From Myxococcales bacterium (GTDB lineage: Bacteria > Myxococcota_A > Polyangia > Polyangiales > Polyangiaceae): 46,706 bases of DNA. Of this stretch, positions 41,041-46,706 are shown piece by piece. The stretch's first letter is position 1. Every line of letters begins with the position of its first letter. The DNA lies in NCBI GenBank assembly GCA_016794325.1, contig JAEUKG010000018.1, positions 1-46,706 on the forward strand, in the 5' to 3' direction. The notes under the pieces are model-generated. The model saw only the letters and a program-made list of their open reading frames with translations, had not been told where the DNA came from and made no database searches. The translations under genes and the position numbers were made by a program.

Positions 41041-42288
41041 CTATCCCTTGACGCACACGACCTGGCGGAGCTCGTGGACGATCGCGACCAGATCCTTCTG
41101 CGCCGCCATGACGAGGTCGATGGGCTTGTACGCGCCCGGCGTCTCGTCGATGACGTCCGCGTCCTTGCGGCACTCGACGCCCGCGGTCGCCTTCGCGTGG
41201 TCCTCGAGCGAGAACGAACGCTTGGCCTCCGCGCGGCTCATCAAGCGGCCCGCGCCGTGGCTGCACGAGCAGAACGACTCGGGCTGGCCGAGCCCGCGCA
41301 CGATGTACGAGCGCGCGCCCATGCTGCCGGGGATGATGCCGAGGTCACCCGCGCGAGCGCGCACCGCGCCCTTGCGGGTCACGAAGACGTCCTCGCCGTA
41401 GTGGTGCTCCTTCTCGACGTAGTTGTGGTGGCAGTTGATCGCCTCGAGGTCGATCTCGAAGGGCGGCAGCTTCGCTCCCTTCGCGGAGCGGAGCGCCTCG
41501 ATCACCTGATCCATCATGAGCGCGCGGTTCGCCTTCGCGAACGCCTGCGCCCATCCGACGGCCTCGACGTAGTCGTCGAAGTGGGTCGTCCCCTCCGGCA
41601 GGTACGCGAGGTCCTGGTCGGGGAGGTTCACCATGTACGTGCGCATCTCCTTCTTCGCGAGCTCGATGAAGTAGCTGCCGATGCGGTTACCCACGCCGCG
41701 CGAGCCGGAGTGCAGCATGACCCAGACGCGGTCCGCCTCGTCGAGGCAGAGCTCGATGAAGTGGTTGCCGGTCCCGAGCGTACCGAGGTGCGTGACGTGC
41801 GAGCCGCGATCGAGCTTCGGGTGCTTCTTGCAGATGCGCTCGTAGGTCGTCGACAGCGCGTACCACGCCTGCTTCTGCGCGGCGGGGAGCTCGCGCCACG
41901 CGCCCTTGTCGTTGGGGCCGCCGTTGTCGGTGCGGCCGTGGGGGACCGCCTTCTCGACGGCGAAGCGCAGGGGCTTCAGGTCGTCGGGGAGATCGCTCGC
42001 GACGAGGCTCGTGCGCGTCGCGATCATCCCGCAGCCGATGTCGACGCCGACCGCGGCGGGGATGATCGCGCCCTTGGTGGGGATCACGCTCCCGACCGTC
42101 GCGCCGAGGCCCCAGTGGACGTCGGGCATCGCCGCGACCCACTTGTGGATGAAGGGCATCTTCGCGAGGTTCTTGAGCTGGTCCTCGGCCTTGGGATCGG
42201 TGGGCACGCCGACCGTCCACGCCTTGATGGGCACGCCGCCCTTCTCGTGCAGGACCTGATAGCCGGGCGAGGGGTTCGTCTTCGTCAT
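41041..42288 (-). CDS. rtcB: RNA-splicing/repair ligase RtcB
   Basis: 415 residues. Motifs: PDVHWGLGATVGSVIPTKGA split across 60-79, VGVDIGCGMIATR (metal Asp/Cys), GTGNHFIELC, LHSGSRGVGNRIG, AINCHHNYVEKE (metal His pair) and SCSHGAGRLMSR with the His that takes GMP. It joins 2',3'-cyclic phosphate or 3'-phosphate ends to 5'-OH ends using GTP and Mn2+. The first nine residues are extra relative to E. coli RtcB; no other ATG fits. Upstream lie a sigma54-like promoter and an AT-rich repeated element, echoing the RtcR/sigma54 control known in E. coli, though no rtcR is in the window. Confidence 0.96.
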   Translation of the reverse strand: MTKTNPSPGYQVLHEKGGVPIKAWTVGVPTDPKAEDQLKNLAKMPFIHKWVAAMPDVHWGLGATVGSVIPTKGAIIPAAVGVDIGCGMIATRTSLVASDLPDDLKPLRFAVEKAVPHGRTDNGGPNDKGAWRELPAAQKQAWYALSTTYERICKKHPKLDRGSHVTHLGTLGTGNHFIELCLDEADRVWVMLHSGSRGVGNRIGSYFIELAKKEMRTYMVNLPDQDLAYLPEGTTHFDDYVEAVGWAQAFAKANRALMMDQVIEALRSAKGAKLPPFEIDLEAINCHHNYVEKEHHYGEDVFVTRKGAVRARAGDLGIIPGSMGARSYIVRGLGQPESFCSCSHGAGRLMSRAEAKRSFSLEDHAKATAGVECRKDADVIDETPGAYKPIDLVMAAQKDLVAIVHELRQVVCVKG

Positions 42289-42304
42289 GATGCCCACCCA
42301 GCAA

Positions 42305-42320
42305 AGCAGACCCCGTGCCG
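42305..42320 (-). promoter_or_regulatory. Candidate sigma54 promoter of rtcBA
   Basis: On the minus strand the sequence is CGGCACGGGGTCTGCT. Against TGGCACG-N4-TTGCW it matches 10 of 12 fixed positions, including the invariant GG and GC with exact spacing. Transcription would begin near 42294, leaving a leader of about 6 bases before ATG 42288. E. coli rtcBA is sigma54-driven, which supports the call. Confidence 0.5.
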
Positions 42321-42371
42321 GGGGCGAAACCCGCTCGATCGCGGGCTTCGACGGGCGCCAACTCGCTCTCT

Positions 42372-42397
42372 GGATAAGTATGATATCCAATAGGATA
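42372..42397. promoter_or_regulatory. Repeated GGATA/TATCC element upstream of rtcBA (possible activator enhancer)
   Basis: GGATA (42372-42376), TATCC (42384-42388) and GGATA (42393-42397) form two overlapping inverted repeats with spacers of 7 and 4 bases in an AT-rich pocket. The centre is about 90 bases upstream of the predicted rtcBA start, a normal enhancer distance for a sigma54 activator. It could instead serve the divergent ThuA-like gene. Confidence 0.45.
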
Positions 42398-42483
42398 AAT
42401 TGTTCGCTCCGCCGCACCGCGGAGGGGCAAGGGCCGGGGCCGCCCTGGGGTCACCCCGCACGATGGGGTATCGTGCCTTCGGG

Positions 42484-43401
42484 ATGACGCGGTCGGTCGT
42501 GCGGCGAGCCCTCGGCGGTGCGCTCCTGGTGCTCTCCGCCGCGTTCGCGCTCGCGGGCCCGGCCTGCGACACCGCCACCGCGGTCGCCCTCGCGTCCGAG
42601 GCTGGAGCCGACGACGCGGCGCCGGCGCCGAAGGTCGTGGTGCTCGTGGCGGACGATCCGAGCCACGGACGGCGCGAGCACGAGTACCACGCCGGCGTGA
42701 CCCTGCTCGCCTCGCTCCTCGCGCAGAGCCCCGGCGTGACCGCGGTGGTGCACCGCTCCTTCCCGGACGATCCGCGGGCGCTCGATCGCGCCGACACGGT
42801 GGTCCTCATGACGAGCGGTCGCGAGCGCCACCCCCTCCTCGCCCCGGCGCGCGCGGACACGCTCGGCGCGGCGATGGCGCGCGGAGCCGGGCTCGTGAGC
42901 CTCCACTGGTCGGTCGACGTGACGCCCGCGCTCGAGGAGCAGACGCGCGCGTGGCTCGGCGGCTACGCGCTCTTCGGGGCGTCGGTCTATCCCATTTGGG
43001 ATGCAACGTTCGAGCCCCTGCCCGATCACCCGGTCGCGCGGGGGCTGCCCGCGACCTTCTCCCTCCACGACGAGCTCTACTTCGGGCTCCGGTTCGCCGG
43101 CGACCTCCCCCGGCTCGCGCCCATCCTCCGGGCTCGCCCGCCCGACGACGCGCGCACGACGCCCGAGACCGCCGCCGCGCTCGGCCGGACGGAGACGGTG
43201 GCGTGGGCGTACGATCGCGCCGGCGGCGGGCGGTCGTTCGGCTACAGCGGCCTGCACTTCCACGACACCTGGAGCCGCTACGAGGTGCGGCGCCTCGTCG
43301 TGAACGCGATCCTCTGGACCGCGGGCCGCGAAGTGCCGCGAGCGGGGGCGCCGGTGGAGCTCGACCCGGCGATCCTCGAGCGCGATCTCGACCCGAAGTG
43401 A
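42484..43401 (+). CDS. ThuA-like domain secreted protein
   Basis: 305 residues. Signal sequence to about residue 27 (LLVLSAAFALAGPA-C); the Cys context (GPAC) is a poor lipobox, so it may be secreted or a lipoprotein. The rest follows the ThuA/class-I-amidotransferase-like fold: VVVLVADDPSHGRREHEYHA, TVVLMTSGRERH, GLVSLHWSVDVTP, DELYFGLRF, and C-terminal GRSFGYSGLHFHDTWSRYEVRRLVVNAI in pieces. ThuA-like domains are linked to sugar metabolism or glycoside processing; the exact reaction is unknown. ATG 42484 is preferred to upstream in-frame codons because it starts the signal. Confidence 0.8.
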   Translation: MTRSVVRRALGGALLVLSAAFALAGPACDTATAVALASEAGADDAAPAPKVVVLVADDPSHGRREHEYHAGVTLLASLLAQSPGVTAVVHRSFPDDPRALDRADTVVLMTSGRERHPLLAPARADTLGAAMARGAGLVSLHWSVDVTPALEEQTRAWLGGYALFGASVYPIWDATFEPLPDHPVARGLPATFSLHDELYFGLRFAGDLPRLAPILRARPPDDARTTPETAAALGRTETVAWAYDRAGGGRSFGYSGLHFHDTWSRYEVRRLVVNAILWTAGREVPRAGAPVELDPAILERDLDPK

Positions 43402-43450
43402 CGCGCGCGCGCCGTTGTCGCGCGGCGCGCGGATCGCCTATCGTTGCCGG

Positions 43451-44530
43451 ATGAAGCGCGCGCTCGTCCTCGCTCCGCTCCTCCTCTGGGCTTGCGGGAG
43501 CCCGTCGCCCGCGGCGCCGTCCGTCGCCGCGCCCCCGGCGCCCGCCCCGGTGGCGGTCACCGCCGCCGGCGAGGGCGATCAGCGCATGGCCGATCTCAAG
43601 ACCTGCGCCCTCGACAGCGGCGAGAAGATCGAGGGGTGCAAGGTCGGCTTCCGGACCTTCGGCAAGCTCGACGCGAAGCGCTCGAACGTCGTGCTCTTCC
43701 CGACCTGGTTCACGGGGACCACGAAGCAGCTCGTCGAGCTCGTCCCCAACAAGCTCGTCGACACGTCGAAGTACTACCTCGTGCTCGTCGACGCGCTCGG
43801 CAACGGCGTCTCGTCGTCGCCCTCGGCGAGCGCGACGCAGCCGCGCCTCCGCTTCCCCAAGATCACGATCCACGACATGGTGGAGAGCCAGCGGAGGCTC
43901 CTCAAGGAGGCGCTCGGCGTCGAGAAGCTCCACGCCGTGGTGGGGATCTCGATGGGGGGGATGCAGGCCTACGAGTGGGCGGTCGCGCACCCCGACGACG
44001 TCGGGCGCATCGTGCCGATCGCGGGCACGCCCCAGCTCTCGTCGCAAGACCTGCTCCTCTGGAACGCGGAGCTGCACATCCTCGACGGCGACGCGACGTA
44101 CGCGAAGGGCGAATACCAAGGTCGGCCCAAGATGCGCGCGGTGCAAGACGTCCACTGGATGATGCTCTCGACCGCCGGTCACCGCAACGCGGAGACGAGC
44201 CGGGACGCGTTCCCGGCGTGGCTCGAGAAGATCGAGAGCGACACGACCTTCGACTGGAACGACTGGCACCGGCAGCTCGAGGCGATGATCGCCCACGACG
44301 TCGCCCGCGCCCACGGCGGCAAGCTCGACGAAGCCGCGAAGGCGACCAAGGCCAAGGCCCTCGTCGTCGTCGCCGAGCACGATCAGATGGTCAACCCCGC
44401 GAGCTCGAAGGCGTTCGCGGCGGCGAAGGGCGCGAAGCTCCTCGTCCTCGAGGGCCACTGCGGCCACCTCGCCCCGGTGTGCGAGAGCGAGCGCCTGCGC
44501 AAAGAGGTCCGCGCGTTCCTCGACGAGTGA
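43451..44530 (+). CDS. MetX-like alpha/beta-hydrolase lipoprotein
   Basis: 359 residues. ATG 43451 opens a signal ending LLLWA-C-GS, followed by an Ala/Pro linker. The catalytic domain parallels homoserine O-acetyltransferase (MetX): FRTFGKLDAKRSNVVLFPTW, DALGNGVSSSPS, nucleophile Ser in VGISMGGMQAYEWAVAHP, Asp in VVAEHDQMV and His in GHCGHLAP. A lipid anchor is incompatible with cytosolic methionine synthesis, so this is probably a surface or periplasmic hydrolase or acyltransferase derived from MetX. Substrate unknown. Follows the ThuA-like gene by 49 bases. Confidence 0.85.
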   Translation: MKRALVLAPLLLWACGSPSPAAPSVAAPPAPAPVAVTAAGEGDQRMADLKTCALDSGEKIEGCKVGFRTFGKLDAKRSNVVLFPTWFTGTTKQLVELVPNKLVDTSKYYLVLVDALGNGVSSSPSASATQPRLRFPKITIHDMVESQRRLLKEALGVEKLHAVVGISMGGMQAYEWAVAHPDDVGRIVPIAGTPQLSSQDLLLWNAELHILDGDATYAKGEYQGRPKMRAVQDVHWMMLSTAGHRNAETSRDAFPAWLEKIESDTTFDWNDWHRQLEAMIAHDVARAHGGKLDEAAKATKAKALVVVAEHDQMVNPASSKAFAAAKGAKLLVLEGHCGHLAPVCESERLRKEVRAFLDE

Positions 44531-44543
44531 CGGCGAGGCGCCG

Positions 44544-45902
44544 TCAGTGCACGACGAACGAGCCGGCGCGCCCGCGATCGGCGGCCGAGCTCTCGGCGAG
44601 GACGCCGCCGCCGCCCGAGCCCGTCGCGCTGGACGTGTAGCCGCCGCCGGTCTGGTCGCTGCACGACCGGGCCGCCAACAAGCGAGACACGATCTGCGCG
44701 CGGCGGATGAGCTCGCCCTGGTTGCGCTTGTCGGGGTCGATCAAGAACTTCGACAGGAGCGTCTCGCCCTTGGCGCCGAGCTGGATGTGCCGGAACTGCA
44801 CCGCGTCGTCGGCGGCGTGCTCGCCGCCGTGGCAGCCGTTGCAGGTGTTGCGCGAGAAGAGGCGCGACGCCGGGTCGTTCGGCTTCTGCGACATCCACCG
44901 GAACGACTCCGACGGTGTCTGCGCCACCGCGGCGAGCCGGCTCGACTCGAGCGCGTTGTCGCCGAGCGCGATGCGTTTTGCGTTCGCGGTGATGTGCGTC
45001 GCCAGGTCGCTCGAGTTGTCGAGGTCCGCGCGCGGCGTGTTGGTGAGGGGGGTGGGCACGAAGCCGTTCTTTCCCGTCTCGAACTGCCGGAGCTCCCATT
45101 GGGCTCCGAACGCGTGCTCGTTGGTGCGAAGGTGCGCGAGCCTCGGCACGAACGCGTTCGCGTTCTCCGAGAACAGGCGGGTGATCCCCTCGAGCCTCTC
45201 GTTGAAGGCCTCGCCGAACGGCAGCTCCGCCACCGTGTGGAAGCTCCGCGCCCAGGCCATCGCGCTCCCGCCCTGCAGCGAATACTCGAAGATGACGGTG
45301 AGCTCGATCGGCGCGCCCGTCGTCGGGTCCACGCCGCCGTACACGAAGCGACCCTCGGAGCCCTGCGTGCACGGACCCTCGGGGATGTCGGTGCGATTCA
45401 CGATCGCCATCAGCTTGAAGGGCGCCTTGGCGAGGTCGAGCTTGCGCCCCGCGCACGCGCCGCACGTCTCGTCGCATTGGTTCTCGGGCGTCAGCCGCAT
45501 CCACGGGCAGACGAGCTTCGCCTCGACGTCGCGCGCGGCCACCGGCGTCCCCGCGATGGTGGAGGTGCCGTAGGTGGCGAGCCAGTTCTTCACCATCACC
45601 TCGGTGTCGACACCGGACGGCGTGAGCTGCTCCATGTGCCAGCGGAAGCTCCACGGGCCACCCGCCGCGTTCGACGCGCGCCGGTCGTCGACCACCGACG
45701 GGTCGGTGATCATGAGCTCCTTCTCGATGACCACCGGCGCGCCCCCGCCCGCGGGCACTCCCGGCGGCTGCGGAGGAATCTCGCCGGACACGTTCGTCCC
45801 GTCGCCTGCGCCGGTGGTGAGCACCTCGGGTGCGTTCCCCTTGCAACCCCCCGTCGCGATCACGAGCAGCGCCGAGAGCCCCAACCAACGCGCGTGCATC
45901 AT
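44544..45902 (-). CDS. Lipoprotein with a C-terminal CXXCH heme motif
   Basis: 452 residues from ATG 45902 (ATG 45899 equally possible, behind TAGGG). Signal ends LLVIATGG-C. A Cys-cluster CDETCGAC and large mixed body with no known fold (e.g. RWHMEQLTPSG, MAIVNRTDIPEGPC) leads to RNTCNGCHGGEH, a CXXCH c-type heme site, near the C-terminus, and then a Ser/Gly-rich tail. Relatives in myxobacteria have the same outline; an envelope electron-carrying or peroxide-related role is possible. The upstream extension from 45986 has no signal logic. Confidence 0.8.
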   Translation of the reverse strand: MMHARWLGLSALLVIATGGCKGNAPEVLTTGAGDGTNVSGEIPPQPPGVPAGGGAPVVIEKELMITDPSVVDDRRASNAAGGPWSFRWHMEQLTPSGVDTEVMVKNWLATYGTSTIAGTPVAARDVEAKLVCPWMRLTPENQCDETCGACAGRKLDLAKAPFKLMAIVNRTDIPEGPCTQGSEGRFVYGGVDPTTGAPIELTVIFEYSLQGGSAMAWARSFHTVAELPFGEAFNERLEGITRLFSENANAFVPRLAHLRTNEHAFGAQWELRQFETGKNGFVPTPLTNTPRADLDNSSDLATHITANAKRIALGDNALESSRLAAVAQTPSESFRWMSQKPNDPASRLFSRNTCNGCHGGEHAADDAVQFRHIQLGAKGETLLSKFLIDPDKRNQGELIRRAQIVSRLLAARSCSDQTGGGYTSSATGSGGGGVLAESSAADRGRAGSFVVH

Positions 45903-46141
45903 CCCTATCAGTTCGCCGTCAAAACGCCCTTTCGTCAAGGCGAGCGGCCACAAAAAGCGGAGGGGCGAGCGGCGCGTACACCTCACTACAGCGCGGTCGG
46001 CGGAGGCGAGCGCGCGGTCGCTTCGTGCAGCGTGTTGTGCAGCGCGTGAACGAGCTGTGCGACCCGTCGGTCGGGACAGCCCCCGAAACCCGTCGATCTC
46101 CAGGAGACAGCGACTGGAATGGCGCGTGCACCCCGCGACGC

Positions 46142-46706
46142 GTGCCCTCGACCCTCCTCGCCCGTGTCGCCGTCACGCTCGCCCCGTTGGCTCTCGTCAC
46201 CGGCTGCGGCGGAGCGGCACCGGCCCCCGCCTCGGCGCCGGCGACCGGGCCGAGCGCGAGCCAGGCCGCGGCGCCGGCCGTCGCGCCGCTCGTCCGCGAT
46301 CCGCGCGCGCCCGCGGAGTGCGGCGCCACGCCGGCCGACCTCTCCGCCGCGACGCCGCTCCTCCTGACGCGACTCTGGGTCGTCGCGCCGGCGCGAGCCG
46401 TCGCCCTCCGAACGCCGAACGACGCCGAGGACACGCGGCTTCGCCTCGACGGCGGCGACGCCGGGCCGCCGCGGTTCTTGGTTCGAGCGCGGGAGACCTG
46501 GCGCGTGCGCAACGGGCCGAGTGAGGGCGCCGCGTTCGACGCCGAGGTCGCAGGCTTCCTCCAGCGATCGTTCGCCCAGGAGGTCGTCGGCGATCTCGCG
46601 ATCGAGCGCGTGGCCCTGCGCGATCCGAACGTGCGCGCGTACGCCGCGCGTCCGACGTCGCACCAGCTCGCGCCGGGCCGCGCCGACGTGCTCGTGCTCG
46701 CGCTGC
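46142..46706 (+). CDS. Lipoprotein, 3'-truncated by the window edge
   Basis: 188 codons are visible from GTG 46142. The signal ends TLAPLALVTG-C-GG, then an Ala/Pro-rich linker, then DPRAPAECGATPADL and a mixed domain (LTRLWVVAPARAVALRTPND; RARETWRVRNG; FLQRSFAQEVVGDLAIERVAL). No family recognised. A frame from ATG 46119 closer to AGGAG gives a basic, non-protein-like product and is rejected. The 239 bases before it hold only a short direct repeat (GTGCAGCG twice, around 46026-46045). Confidence 0.6.
   Translation, partial: MPSTLLARVAVTLAPLALVTGCGGAAPAPASAPATGPSASQAAAPAVAPLVRDPRAPAECGATPADLSAATPLLLTRLWVVAPARAVALRTPNDAEDTRLRLDGGDAGPPRFLVRARETWRVRNGPSEGAAFDAEVAGFLQRSFAQEVVGDLAIERVALRDPNVRAYAARPTSHQLAPGRADVLVLAL

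Noticed and set aside
46119-46367. ATG 46119 frame near AGGAG
   Set aside because: The product is Arg/Pro/Ser-rich. The overlapping frame from GTG 46142 gives a clear lipoprotein signal.

Overview
The window looks like chromosomal DNA from a myxobacterium-type delta-proteobacterium (order Polyangiales/Myxococcales). The evidence is very high G+C with strong GC3 bias, many lipoproteins with Ser/Gly- or Ala/Pro-rich linkers, tandem DUF2330 proteins with C-terminal Cys/hydrophobic/Arg tails of the MYXO-CTERM kind, a cytosolic Ser/Thr kinase, a sigma54-type two-component system, and Cys-rich repeat proteins typical of this group. The genus is inferred, not proven. I see no rRNA, convincing tRNA, CRISPR array, transposase or phage gene.

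Layout. 1-3.5 kb: the 3' end of an unknown gene, then two tandem FG-GAP beta-propeller lipoproteins; the second carries two apparent single-G losses. 3.5-11.5 kb: tryptophanase (-), a small lipoprotein, an internally duplicated hypothetical (-), a Cys-rich repeat surface lipoprotein, and a HEAT-like lipoprotein that seems to start at CTG inside the previous stop. 11.5-12.8 kb: a Fic-domain protein in lower-G+C DNA behind an AT-rich palindromic leader. 12.9-14.9 kb: TetR regulator + quinone-oxidoreductase operon (-), divergent from a DUF962 membrane protein across a palindromic operator candidate. 14.9-24.0 kb: a long minus-strand run (SGNH esterase, PAS protein, methyl-accepting protein, ketopantoate reductase, WYL regulator, pectinacetylesterase-like lipoprotein, histidine kinase, NtrC-type regulator). 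24.1-29.9 kb: DinB protein, secreted zincin protease, TPR-like protein (-), membrane-anchored endonuclease/phosphatase-fold protein, vWA lipoprotein, ThrE-type exporter.

30.0-31.1 kb is a clearly lower-G+C islet with two paralogous small proteins and a third small ORF, with signs of C-terminal decay. 31.1-35.6 kb: Ser/Thr kinase (-), heme A synthase CtaA, a 2,4-dienoyl-CoA-reductase-like SDR (-), a BFD-like [2Fe-2S] protein coupled to QueD (-), and a small lipoprotein (-) ended by a good terminator. 36.0-40.0 kb: two tandem DUF2330 surface proteins, a cytochrome-c-like lipoprotein, RuvA. 40.0-42.4 kb: the rtcBA RNA repair operon (-) with a well-matched sigma54 promoter and an AT-rich repeated GGATA/TATCC element about 90 bp upstream. 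42.5-46.7 kb: ThuA-like protein, MetX-like lipoprotein, heme-motif lipoprotein (-), and a lipoprotein running off the right edge.

The strongest leads are (1) the PAS + MCP gene pair that looks like an aerotaxis receptor split into two overlapping genes, (2) the low-G+C islet of decaying paralogs at 30-31 kb, (3) the sigma54/enhancer arrangement of rtcBA, and (4) the Fic gene with its palindromic leader. At least thirteen genes encode likely lipoproteins, so the region is heavily devoted to the cell envelope. All functional calls come from reading motifs by eye; no database search was run.
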